A stretch of DNA of 16,419 nt from Desulfovibrionaceae bacterium UBA6814. GTDB taxonomy: Bacteria > Desulfobacterota > Desulfovibrionia > Desulfovibrionales > Desulfovibrionaceae. Of the stretch, positions 1 through 8,600 are shown piece by piece. The stretch is from positions 14,625 through 31,043 of the forward strand of contig DKEU01000128.1 in the NCBI GenBank assembly GCA_002452635.1. The letters are read 5' to 3'. A program made the translations under genes and the position numbers. The stretch's first letter is position 1, and every line of letters starts with the position of its first letter. The notes under the pieces are model-generated. The model did not search any database. It had not been told where the DNA came from and saw only the letters and a list, made by a program, of their open reading frames with translations.

Positions 1-1
1 C

Positions 2-1210
2 GGCCGTCTGCACTACGGCTGGGCCGTGGCCGCGGCGGGCTGCCTGGTGATGTTCGCCTGCCTGGGCCTGGCCCGCTTCGCCTTCGGCATCCTCCTGCCC
101 TCCATGTCCCAGGGCCTGGACCTGTCCTACGCCCAGCGCGGCTACGTGGGCACCGGCTACTTCCTGGGCTACCTGGCCATGGTGGCCGCCGCGCCGCGCC
201 TGTCCCGCCGGCTGGGCCACGTGCGCTCCATCCTCCTGGGCCTGGCCCTCATCGCCGCCACCATGGCCGGGCTCGGCCTGGCCGGCACCTACGGCGCGGC
301 CCTGGCGGCCTACACCCTGACCGGGGTGGGCTCGGGCGCAGCCAACATCTCCATGATGGCCCTGGTCTCGGCCTGGTTCGCCAAGTCCGTGCGGGGCCTG
401 GCCACAGGCCTGGTCATCGCGGGCAACGGCCTGGGCATCGTGACCTCGGGGTTCCTGGTGCCCGCGGTGGTGGCGGCCGGGGACTGGCGCTGGGGCTGGA
501 CCACCCTGGCCGGGCTGGTGGGGCTGGCCCTGCTGGCGGCCTGGCTGGTGCTGCGCGAGTCCCCGGGGGTCATGGGCCTGGTTCCGGTGGGCCAGGACCC
601 GGCCGAGCCCCCCTCCCCTGCCCCGCCCCCCGCGGTGCCGGCCCGGGAGCGCGCCTTCCTGGTCCACCTGGGCATGGTGTACGCCCTGTTCGGCCTGACC
701 TACATCATCTACGGCACGTTCATCGTCACCACCCTGGTGGACGAGTACGGCTTCCCCCAGGACACGGCCGGCCGGTTCTGGTCCTGCGTGGGCCTGTTCA
801 GCCTGTTCTCGGGCGCGCTCATCGGCAAGCTCTCGGACCGCAAGGGCCGGCGGCTGGGCCTGGCCGCGGCCTTCTCCATGCAGACCGCGGCCTACCTGCT
901 GGCCGGCCTGGCCGGCGGCGGGCTGTCCACGTACCTGTCCGTGGGCCTGTACGGCCTGTCCGCCTGGAGCGTGCCCACGGTCATGACCGCCATGGTGGCC
1001 GACCGCCTGGGCATCCGGCGCATGGCCGGGGGCTTCGCGTTCATCACCTTTTTCTTCGCCGCGGGCCAGGTGGCCGGGCCGGCCCTGGCCGGGATCCTGG
1101 CCGACGTGCTGGGCGGGTTCCGGCCGGCCTACACCCTGTCCGCCGCCTGCACGGCCCTGGCGGTCGTCCTGGCCCTGCGCCTGCCCCCGGCAGCTAGATC
1201 ATTCCATTAA
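2..1210 (+). CDS. MFS transporter, 5'-truncated by the window edge (YbfB/YjiJ-like)
   Basis: This is the C-terminal 402 residues of a major facilitator superfamily permease. The frame is open from base 2, so the true start lies upstream. The first visible residues (HYGWAVAAAG) are the usual opening of the first membrane helix. The motif ARFAFGILLPSM resembles the YbfB/YjiJ branch, whose substrates are mostly unknown. Roughly twelve hydrophobic helices can be traced, with a proline- and charge-rich central loop (about bases 560-655). A second-half motif-A sequence, GKLSDRKGRR, lies near bases 824-853. It should be an inner-membrane secondary transporter; the substrate cannot be read. The stop codon lies exactly where base composition falls sharply, so the last residues (ARSFH) may come from a junction with foreign DNA. 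No terminator follows directly. Confidence 0.85.
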   Translation, partial: GRLHYGWAVAAAGCLVMFACLGLARFAFGILLPSMSQGLDLSYAQRGYVGTGYFLGYLAMVAAAPRLSRRLGHVRSILLGLALIAATMAGLGLAGTYGAALAAYTLTGVGSGAANISMMALVSAWFAKSVRGLATGLVIAGNGLGIVTSGFLVPAVVAAGDWRWGWTTLAGLVGLALLAAWLVLRESPGVMGLVPVGQDPAEPPSPAPPPAVPARERAFLVHLGMVYALFGLTYIIYGTFIVTTLVDEYGFPQDTAGRFWSCVGLFSLFSGALIGKLSDRKGRRLGLAAAFSMQTAAYLLAGLAGGGLSTYLSVGLYGLSAWSVPTVMTAMVADRLGIRRMAGGFAFITFFFAAGQVAGPALAGILADVLGGFRPAYTLSAACTALAVVLALRLPPAARSFH

Positions 1211-1238
1211 TACATAACTAGCCTTCCCGTCATAGACT

Positions 1239-1247
1239 TGCTATAAT
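1239..1247 (+). promoter_or_regulatory. Extended -10 promoter candidate for the orphan AT-rich gene
   Basis: The sequence TGCTATAAT combines a consensus -10 hexamer (1242-1247) with an upstream TG dinucleotide one base away. The position 17 bases upstream has no recognisable -35 hexamer, which extended -10 promoters can tolerate. Transcription would start near 1254, leaving about 60 bases before the start codon. AT-rich DNA produces such matches easily. Confidence 0.4.
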
Positions 1248-1312
1248 AATATTACTCATGTAAAAAATATTGCTTTCAATTACACGGAGTTCAATTGGTC
1301 AGGAGCAAGCTA

Positions 1313-1789
1313 ATGGGGTATCTTAAAGTTTACAAAATTCCGGCAATGCAAAATTCAAATGCCAAATTATCACTTGCTAATTTTATTGAGCTACGAAAAC
1401 TAATTGCTTCGATTAAAGATAGAGAAAGGAAAGAATTACTAGCGAGCAGGCTAAATCCATTTATTTACTTATGGGATTTTGCCAAACAGGCAAGTAAACA
1501 TCTAAAAGAAAAAACATTTACATTTATTTTATTTGATTCAGATTTGTATTATGGTCAGATTGAACTATTAGTAAACGATGAAAATGGGGAAATATCTACT
1601 TGCATCGGATGGCGGACAAGATATTATACGAATTGGAAAAACGTTGCCATATATAACTCCATCAAATATAAATCTCTTGGACAACAAGAAAAAAATAATT
1701 TTGAAAAATGTATCACCTGTACTCTTGAGCGGAACTTCTTTGAAATAGACAAAGAACGCGCCCTTATTGCAATCGACTCGTTAGGTTAA
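1313..1789 (+). CDS. Hypothetical protein of unknown function, AT-rich orphan
   Basis: This gene encodes a 158-residue protein that I do not recognise. I chose ATG 1313 because AGGAG at 1301-1305 sits 7 bases upstream; a TTG at 1295 with GGAG at 1286-1289 is the alternative and adds six residues. The product is lysine- and aromatic-rich, with no signal peptide or membrane helix, so it is probably cytoplasmic. The N-terminal third looks helical and basic (ELRKLIASIKDRERKELLASR). The middle has strand-like stretches (FTFILFDSDLYYGQIELLV), then CIGWRTRYYTNW, and two cysteines in CITC. Composition is strikingly unlike the neighbours: bases 1381-1440 have 17 G/C of 60, against 46 of 60 at 1081-1140. 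This points to horizontal acquisition. It may be co-terminated by the hairpin at 1802-1823. No function is assigned. Confidence 0.75.
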   Translation: MGYLKVYKIPAMQNSNAKLSLANFIELRKLIASIKDRERKELLASRLNPFIYLWDFAKQASKHLKEKTFTFILFDSDLYYGQIELLVNDENGEISTCIGWRTRYYTNWKNVAIYNSIKYKSLGQQEKNNFEKCITCTLERNFFEIDKERALIAIDSLG

Positions 1790-1794
1790 TTAAT

Positions 1795-1828
1795 GAAAAA
1801 AGGGCGGCCCCGCAGGGCCGCCCTTTTT
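1795..1828. terminator. Bidirectional rho-independent terminator
   Basis: A perfect 9-bp stem (GGGCGGCCC at 1802-1810 with GGGCCGCCC at 1815-1823) encloses the loop CGCA. Five T follow on the plus strand and an A-run (1796-1801) precedes it. It can therefore end transcripts from both sides: the orphan gene on plus, and the birA-pyc-PEP synthase operon on minus, whose last stop is 25 bases away. Confidence 0.92.
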
Positions 1829-1848
1829 GTTCTCGTTCAGCCGTCCGG

Positions 1849-4800
1849 CTACCACTTCTTCTTGCGCTGGGCCTCCAGGGCCTTGGCCTGCTCCTCGAAG
1901 CTGGCGAAGCCGGCCTGGTGCAGGGCGTCGGACACGGTGCCCTCCCAGTCCCAGGAGGCGTAGATCACCGGCTTGTGGAAGGTGGCGCGGAACTTCTCCA
2001 TCTCCTGACGGTAGAACTCCTCCTTGCCGGCCTCCAGGTTCTCCCGGAGCTGCTCGCTGAAGCGGGCCAGTTCGCCCTCGTACCACTCCATGAGGTCCTT
2101 GGCGCTGGTGTACTTCTTGAGGATGTGCTCGTAGCTGTTCTCCTTGAGCAGCTCCACCAGCTGCTCCAGGTGCTTCTGCTGCAGCCAGGCGCCCAGCTTG
2201 GACAGGGGGATGCCCAGGGCCTCCACCGCGGCCATGTCCAGCTTGGTCTGGTGGTAGGTGTCGGGCACCACCGAGGCGGACACGATGCCGGCGATGGCCA
2301 CCAGGCCGCGCAGGATCACCGAGTTGGACACGCCCTGGCCGCAGAAGCCCACCTTCTTGCCGTACTTCTGGCCGGTGAAGATGGTGACCAGGATGGCCCA
2401 GACCACGGCCGGGTCCTCCTCGTCGTAGATGTGCTGCAGCCGCGAGTTGTCGCGGTCCGTGGCCAGCACCATCTGGGTCATGTCGTTGGACCCGATGGAG
2501 AACCCGTCGAACTCCTCGATGAACTGCTTGGCCAGGATGGCGTTGGACGGAATCTCGGCCATGAGGATCATCTTGAGCCCGTCCACCCCGGAGCGCAGCT
2601 TGTGCACCTGCTCCAGGTAGCGCTTCATGCTCCGGGCCTCCTCCAGGGTGCGCACGAAGGGCAGCATGATCTGGAGGTTCTTGCCGCCGAACACGCCCCG
2701 GGCCATCTTGAAGGCCTCGATCTCCCAGTCGTGGATGTTGCGCGACACGCCCCGGTAGCCCAGCATGGGGTTGTCCTCGTGGGCCTCGAACAGGCTGCCG
2801 CCGATGAGGTTGCGGTACTCGTTGGACTTGAAGTCCGTGGTCCGGTAGACGATGTCCTTGCCGTAGAAGGCCATGGCGAACAGGGCCAGGTTCTGGGACA
2901 GGGTCTGGACGTAGTGCTCCTTGCCGGTGCGGTAGCCGCGGGAGCGGATGAGCTCGCGGATGCGCTCGGGCAGGGTGCGGACCTCGTTGATCTCCCGCTG
3001 CAGGCCCACCTGCTGCGCCACCTCGGTGCGCATGGCGCTGATCTTGCGCAGGGTCTCCTGGACAAAGGGGTCGTCCTTGATCCCGTCCACGTGCTCGCGG
3101 ATGCGCTGCTCGATCTCCTGGCGGCGCTGGATGCTGGCGGTGTCGCTGCCCGCGAACTCCTCCAGGAGCTCGGTGTAGCCCAGAACCACCGCGGCATGGG
3201 CCTCCAGGTCCTCGGAGGTCTTGAGCAGGTCCAGGCGGCGGGTGGCCAGGTCCAGGTGGTGGTCAAGCTGCTTGTCCAGCTCGCGCAGCTGGCGGTGGAC
3301 CGCCAGGACCTCATCCGTGGAGCGGGAGTTCTCGCCCTCGGACAGGGCCTTGATCTGCCCGGCCAGGCCGGTGAACACGCCCACGTACTCGCGCAGCTTG
3401 AAGTCCAGGGTGCGCACCCCGGAGTCGAGCTGGCGCTTGACCACCTTGGTCAGGCGGGCGTCCAGCTCGCGCAGCTTGCGCCGCACCAGGACCTCGAGCT
3501 GGCCGCTGTCGTAGGCCTCCAGGGCCATGGGGTGCACCGCGATGTTGCCCAGCATGAACTCGGCGCGCAAGAGGCCGATCTCGAAGTCGGGCACGTTGCG
3601 CAGCCGGGACAGGAACAGGGCCTGGCCCACGTCGGCCAGGATGAGGCCCACCTTGGTGTTGGTGACGGGCAGGGCCGCGGTGTCGATCTCGCCGCCCACC
3701 TCGATGAGGGGCAGGAGGCCGCGGTAAACCACGCCCCGGGAGCCGTCCACGGTCACTTCCTGGCCGTCCAGGTTGCGCAGGGCCTCCAGGCGCTGGATGC
3801 CGATGATGGCCGGGATGCCCAGCTCGCGGGAGGTGATGGCCGCGTGCGAGGTGTCGCCGCCCACGTCGGCCAGGATGGCCGAAGCGATGCGCATGCCCGG
3901 CACCATGTCCGGGTCGGTGCGCTCGGCGGCCAGCACGTCGCCCTTGTTGACCTTGTTGAGCTCCAGGGCGCTGCGCAGGTAGCGCACCGTGCCCTGGCCC
4001 GCGCCGCGGGACGCGCCGTTGCCCTCGATGATGGCCTCGGCCCCCACCAGGGCGGCCTTGTCCACCTCCAGCCGGCGCATGAAGATGACGCTGGGATGGT
4101 CCTCGAACTCCTCGTTCCAGCGGGTCTCGGGCCGGGCCTGCACGAACCAGAGCCGGTCGGACTGGTCGATGCAGAACTCGGTGTCCATGATCATCCCGCC
4201 GTAGGCCTTGGAGATGGCCCGCACGCCCTTGGCCACCTCTTCGGCTTGGGCCAGGGACAGGGACCAGTGGTAGGCCTCCACGTCGTCCACCTTGACCAGC
4301 TTGGTGCCGCCGCGCAGGTCGTAGACGATCTTCTTGTCCTTGAAGCCCATGAAGCGGATGACCACCTCGGGGCCGTCGTCGCGCTGGAACACGTAGAACT
4401 TGTCCGGGGTGACCATGCCGCCCACCACGGCCTCTCCAAGTCCATAGGACGCGTCCATGGACACCAGGTCCCGGCGGTCCGTGCCCCGGCAGCCGGTGGC
4501 CGTGTCCGCGGAAAAGGCGGTGCCCGAGATCACCGGGTTGATCATGCGCATGATGCACACGGACAGGGAGGTGTTCTCGATGGCCCACTCCTCCTTGGCC
4601 GTCACCGCGATCTCCTCGTCGCCCGTGCGCTCGGCCAGGGCGATGGCGTCCAGGATGGCCTCCCGGCGGTAGGTCATGGAGCGCAGGTTGTAGGCCGAGG
4701 CGCAGTCCCACTGGTAGGCCTCCACCACCCGGGTCTCGCCCACGATGTTCAGGTAGGTGTCCTGCAGGCCGGCGAAGGCCTTCTTGCGGCTGTCCTCGCC

Positions 4801-5490
4801 TGCGGCCGAGGAGCGCACCGCCACGGGCACGTCCTCCAGCCCGGCCTCCTTGCAGATGTCCAGGTAGGCCCCGCGCACCGCATCCTCCACGACCTTGGGC
4901 AGCTCCACCGTGAGGATGGCCGACTGCACCAGCACCGAGCGCTTGCGCAACTGGTCGATGCCCTCGGGCGAGGTGGCGAAGCCCTCCACCACGTTGTTCA
5001 CGAAGGTGCGCAGCTTGACCAGGGTGCCCTTCTGGGCGGTCTCGTTCACCTTGTCGGCGATGCGACGGACGAACTTCTTTAGGTATTCAGGGTCCTTGTT
5101 GACCTCGGCGTCGTTCCAGTCGATGGTGTTGTATTCGCGGTCCACGGTGGCCCGGATGAGGGCTGCGTTGACCTTGGTCTCGTCGAGCAGCTTATGGAAG
5201 GCGATGGAGGAGATGGCCCGGAACTGCGGGGCGCGGATGCCCTTGACCTGGCTGATGATGGCGGTGTTGTAGTTCTTGCCGCCCACCACCAGTTCGGCGT
5301 CCTCGCCGATGGCGACGATGTCGGCGCCGGCCAGCACCAACTGCTTCATGAGGGCCTGCTTGCCGGCCGGGGCCTTGGCCCCCTTGTCCGCAGGCTTGTC
5401 CGCGACCTTGTCCGCGGCCTTGCCTGCGGCCTTGTCCGCGGCCGCGGCCGCGGCCTTCTTGCCGGTGCTCTTCTTCTCGGTCTTGGCCAT
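1849..5490 (-). CDS. PEP synthase / pyruvate,phosphate dikinase family protein, oversized
   Basis: This gene encodes a 1213-residue enzyme expected to convert pyruvate to PEP through a phosphohistidine intermediate, in the cytoplasm. The start at 5490 is set by AAGGAGG (5496-5502), 5 bases upstream. Residues 1-50 are a Lys/Ala-rich repeat head. The pyruvate/ATP-grasp domain spans about 65-460 (GGKNYN, RSSAAGEDS 226-234, QARPET 451-456). The swivelling domain has GGDTSHAA with His549. The PEP-binding barrel keeps Arg642, DFKSN 886-890, GYRG 911-914, AEIPSN (Glu979), SNDMTQ 1001-1006 and Cys1050 in FCGQGVSN. All key catalytic positions seem present. Between IAVHP (650-654) and DFKSN lie about 230 residues, mostly helical and charged; E. 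coli PpsA (792 aa) has far fewer there. About 110 extra residues follow the barrel. TSHA resembles dikinases more than PpsA (TCHA), so the phosphate donor and direction are uncertain. Confidence 0.9.
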   Translation of the reverse strand: MAKTEKKSTGKKAAAAAADKAAGKAADKVADKPADKGAKAPAGKQALMKQLVLAGADIVAIGEDAELVVGGKNYNTAIISQVKGIRAPQFRAISSIAFHKLLDETKVNAALIRATVDREYNTIDWNDAEVNKDPEYLKKFVRRIADKVNETAQKGTLVKLRTFVNNVVEGFATSPEGIDQLRKRSVLVQSAILTVELPKVVEDAVRGAYLDICKEAGLEDVPVAVRSSAAGEDSRKKAFAGLQDTYLNIVGETRVVEAYQWDCASAYNLRSMTYRREAILDAIALAERTGDEEIAVTAKEEWAIENTSLSVCIMRMINPVISGTAFSADTATGCRGTDRRDLVSMDASYGLGEAVVGGMVTPDKFYVFQRDDGPEVVIRFMGFKDKKIVYDLRGGTKLVKVDDVEAYHWSLSLAQAEEVAKGVRAISKAYGGMIMDTEFCIDQSDRLWFVQARPETRWNEEFEDHPSVIFMRRLEVDKAALVGAEAIIEGNGASRGAGQGTVRYLRSALELNKVNKGDVLAAERTDPDMVPGMRIASAILADVGGDTSHAAITSRELGIPAIIGIQRLEALRNLDGQEVTVDGSRGVVYRGLLPLIEVGGEIDTAALPVTNTKVGLILADVGQALFLSRLRNVPDFEIGLLRAEFMLGNIAVHPMALEAYDSGQLEVLVRRKLRELDARLTKVVKRQLDSGVRTLDFKLREYVGVFTGLAGQIKALSEGENSRSTDEVLAVHRQLRELDKQLDHHLDLATRRLDLLKTSEDLEAHAAVVLGYTELLEEFAGSDTASIQRRQEIEQRIREHVDGIKDDPFVQETLRKISAMRTEVAQQVGLQREINEVRTLPERIRELIRSRGYRTGKEHYVQTLSQNLALFAMAFYGKDIVYRTTDFKSNEYRNLIGGSLFEAHEDNPMLGYRGVSRNIHDWEIEAFKMARGVFGGKNLQIMLPFVRTLEEARSMKRYLEQVHKLRSGVDGLKMILMAEIPSNAILAKQFIEEFDGFSIGSNDMTQMVLATDRDNSRLQHIYDEEDPAVVWAILVTIFTGQKYGKKVGFCGQGVSNSVILRGLVAIAGIVSASVVPDTYHQTKLDMAAVEALGIPLSKLGAWLQQKHLEQLVELLKENSYEHILKKYTSAKDLMEWYEGELARFSEQLRENLEAGKEEFYRQEMEKFRATFHKPVIYASWDWEGTVSDALHQAGFASFEEQAKALEAQRKKKW
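5383..5442. repeat. Five tandem 12-bp units in the 5' end of the PEP synthase gene
   Basis: Five adjacent units based on CTTGTCCGCGGC (plus-strand reading) occupy 5383-5442, with one to three changes per unit. They are followed by a run of CGCGGC. On the coding strand each unit gives four residues of the ADKx or AGKA type, producing the alanine/lysine-rich head. Because the unit is a multiple of three, slippage would change head length without shifting the frame. Confidence 0.8.
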
Positions 5491-5533
5491 TCGTTCCTCC
5501 TTGCAGAACGGCGTGGCGGGGCGATATCCTGGA

Positions 5534-5567
5534 GCGGCCGCATCCCCCCCTAGGCATGCGCGGCCGC
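5534..5567. repeat. Inverted repeat in the leader of the PEP synthase gene
   Basis: Two copies of GCGGCCGC (5534-5541 and 5560-5567) are separated by 18 bases that include a run of seven C (on plus). Each copy is itself a palindrome, so the copies can pair with each other to form a hairpin 43 bases upstream of the PEP synthase start codon. It lies in the 188-base gap after pyc. No T-run follows on the minus strand, so it is not a classic terminator. It could stabilise a processed transcript or pause polymerase; this is inference. Confidence 0.4.
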
Positions 5568-5678
5568 CGACGGCTTCACCAGTTGCGGGCAGGACGCCGG
5601 CTACGGCTCCGACCCGAGCGTTCCTGTCTATCCCCTGCGGGCGACCTTCGTCAAATACCCGTCCCCAAGGCCCGCGTT

Positions 5679-8600
5679 TTACAGCTTCTGTCCACAGTCC
5701 GGGCAGAAGGCGTAGCTCTCCTGCACCGGATGGCCGCATTCCTTGCAGGTGCGGGGGATGGGACCCAGCTCCACCAGGAGTTGCCCTTCCTTGACCGGCA
5801 CCATCTTCTTGTCCTGCTGGTAGTCGGCGTGCTTGAGCACCCGGCGCACGATGCCGTCCGCCGGCGCGAGCACCGCCTTCTCCTGCTTCATGATGGAGAT
5901 GTTGAACAGCTCCTCCCCGGCCTTCACCACGTCGCCCACGGCCACGTACATGATCCACAGATCGCCGTTGGACGGCGCGGCCACGTGGAAGGGATTGGTC
6001 GGGTCGGCCATCTCGCCGCTCACCGCGCCCCCGGTCTTGGGCTCGGCCACCTTGACCTGGTGGCGCAGGGTCTCCGAGTCCAGGGTGAAGGTCACGGTGG
6101 AGAGCCCCGTGGCGTCGGGCTGGGAGATGTGCGCCACGGTCATGTGGTGGGGCTTGCCCTGCGAGTCGGCGAAGCTCATCTCCACGCCCGGCACCAGTCC
6201 CTCGAACCACACGTCCAGAGGCAGGTTGTTGGGATCGCCGTACTTGGCCTGGAAGGCGATGGTCTTGAGCGCGTCCCCGGGGTGGTTCAGATAGTTGACG
6301 AACTCCTCCTCGGTGGGGTCGCGGCGCAGGTGGGCGCGCAGGGCGTCGCGCTCCGCGTCCATGTCGATGTCCTTGAGCTCGGCCAGGGGCGAGACCTCGG
6401 TGCGCTCGGCCAGGGCCTTCTTGTAGTCCGGGCCGAAGGCGCTCTCGTAGACCCAGTCCGGCGGGAAGCCAAGAGGCAGCCGGCCGTACTTGCCCAGGAG
6501 CAGGTTGCGGAAGGCGTCGTTGGAGTCCCGGTACAGGTCCAGCCGGGCCTTCTTCAGGTTGTCGCTCAGCTCCTTCTCCGGAGTGGAGGTGACGAGGTCG
6601 AGCACGTCCAGCATTTCCTTGACCTCGCGCTCCCCGCCCCGCTTGAAGGCCCCGGTCACCGCCAGGAAGGCGGTGTTCCAGGTGATCTGGGAGCCCGGGG
6701 TCACGTCGTGGTAGCGCACGATCTTGCGGGTGCCGGCCAGGAACTGGAGCATGAAGGGCAGGAGGTGGATGTACCCCTGCTTGAGCGCCCCCTCCTGGGA
6801 GGAGGAGGTGGCGCCGCCGGGCATGCCGTGCTGCACCACGTCGTAGTCGATGCCCCGGAAGTACGGGGCGGTGTAGCGGTCGTAGTAGGGCATGATCTGC
6901 TTGAGCGCGAAGTTGCAGTGCCGGATCACGTCCTCGTTCAGCACGTTGCTCAGGCCGAACTCCTGCTCCATGTAGGCCGCGGTGGAGAGCACCTCGCCCT
7001 GGCCGTACCAGCGCACGCTGGCCCCGATGGCGGTGTCCACGATGTGCGCCCCGGCCTGGGCCGCCGCGCCCACCGCCGGCACGAACAGGCCGTCGGTGTA
7101 GTGGCGGTGGTAGTGCAGGATGAGCTCGGGGTACTTCTTGCGCAGGGCGGCCACCAGCTCGCGCATGAAGTGCGGGGGGCAGACCCCGGCCATGTCCTTG
7201 AGGCCCAGGGTGATCATCTTCTGGATTTTCTTCTTGGACACGCCCGCGGCCTTGCGGCACACATCCAGGATTTCCTCGGTGACCTCCAGGTAGTGGGCCA
7301 CGTCGAAGCCCGCAGCCCAGGACAGGGAGATGGCGGGCTCGAAGATGTTGGCCCTGGAGCTGAGCGCCACCTCGGCGAAGGGCTTCATGTTCTCGACGTG
7401 GTTCAGGAAGTCGAAGCACCGGATGACGTCATAGTGCTCGCAGATCATCTCCCCGGTGCGACGCATGAGGTTGCCGGGCTGGGGCTTGTAGCCCAGCACG
7501 TTGGTGGAGCGGATGAGGATCTGCTTGAGGGTCTTGGGCGCGAACTCGTTCCACTCCTTGGCCTCGGTGAAGGGGTAGGTCATGTTGGCCAGCATGGCCA
7601 CGTGGTAATGGGCCCCTCCCCCGTTCTCCAGGGAGAAGAAGTTGCAGTTGTCCAGGTACTCGCCGATGAGCCGGTCCTCGGCCAGCCGGAACCGGTTGCC
7701 CGAGTTGGACTGGGTGATGTCCCGGGTGGTGGTGTCCGTGAAGTGGACCTTGCCCTGCTCCCGGGTTTCGCGCACGTAGTCCAGGACCGCGTCGCGGTCC
7801 CCGCGCTTGTAGGGCGAGGGGTAGGCCTTGGGGTAGATGCGCGGCAGGTGCGGGTTGAACCGGCCCAGGCGCTTGTCCGCGCGGCCGCGGTACTCGCCGA
7901 GCTGGACGTGGGGGTTGTACCCCTTGGCCGAGATCTCGGCGGCCAGCCGGGACAGGCGCAGGGCCTCGGGCTCCTCGTCCACGTAGTCCAGGAGCTCCGG
8001 CGCGTTGGCGATGAAGTTGGTGTTGTACAGCCCGTCCCGGAAGCGGCGGTGCCGCACGATCTGCTCGTGGAAGTGCAGCGTGGTCTTGACCCCGCTGATG
8101 AAGTACTCCTTGAGGGCGCGCTCGGTGGTGCGCAGGACCTTCTTCCAGGACTTGCCGTAGGCCACCAGCAGGGAGGCCGCGGAGTCGTACTGGGAGGGGA
8201 ACTCGTAGCCCGCGCTGATGCACGAGTCCAGGCGGATGCCCGGGCCGCCCGGGGACACGTAGCGGGTGATGATCCCCGCATTGGGCGCGAACTTGTTCTG
8301 CGGGTCCTCGCAGTTGATGCGGCACTGCATGGCGTGGTTGAGCGGCTTGGTGGCCTTGGCGCTGAAGCGCAGCCTGGAGCCGAAGGCCACCGCAATCTGC
8401 TCCTCCACCAGGTCCACGCCGTAGCGGCACTCGGTGATGCCGTGCTCCACCTGGAGCCGGGTGTTGACCTCGATGAGGTACGGGGTGCCCGACTCGTCCA
8501 CCAGAAACTCCACGGTGCACAGGGAGTAGTAGCCCACGGCCTTGACCAGCTGCATGGCGTACTGCTTGAGCTTCTCGCGCAGCGCCACGGTCATGTCCGG

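Larger units (their letters stand above)
1202..1798. repeat. Imperfect 10-bp inverted repeat at the two edges of the AT-rich segment
   Basis: TTCCATTAAT at 1202-1211 matches the reverse complement of ATTAATGAAA at 1789-1798 at nine of ten positions. One arm contains the transporter stop codon and the other overlaps the stop of the orphan gene, so the pair brackets the low-G+C stretch almost exactly. No flanking target duplication was found. The arms are short and AT-rich, so chance remains possible. Confidence 0.3.

Noticed and set aside
1918..5082. A very long open frame (over 1000 codons) antisense to the PEP synthase gene
   Set aside because: Its product is a Leu/Gly/Val/His/Gln-rich low-complexity string typical of the antisense of G+C-rich genes, with no motif. 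The minus-strand frame carries all catalytic motifs.
5626..5654. Possible internal promoter (TTGACG with GATAGA) upstream of the PEP synthase gene
   Set aside because: The -35 is good but the -10 matches only three of six positions, so it was not listed as a feature.
5491..7419. An N-terminal extension of the PEP synthase frame of more than 600 codons overlapping pyc
   Set aside because: The extension is an out-of-frame reading of pyc. The strong AAGGAGG directly before 5490 fixes the real start.
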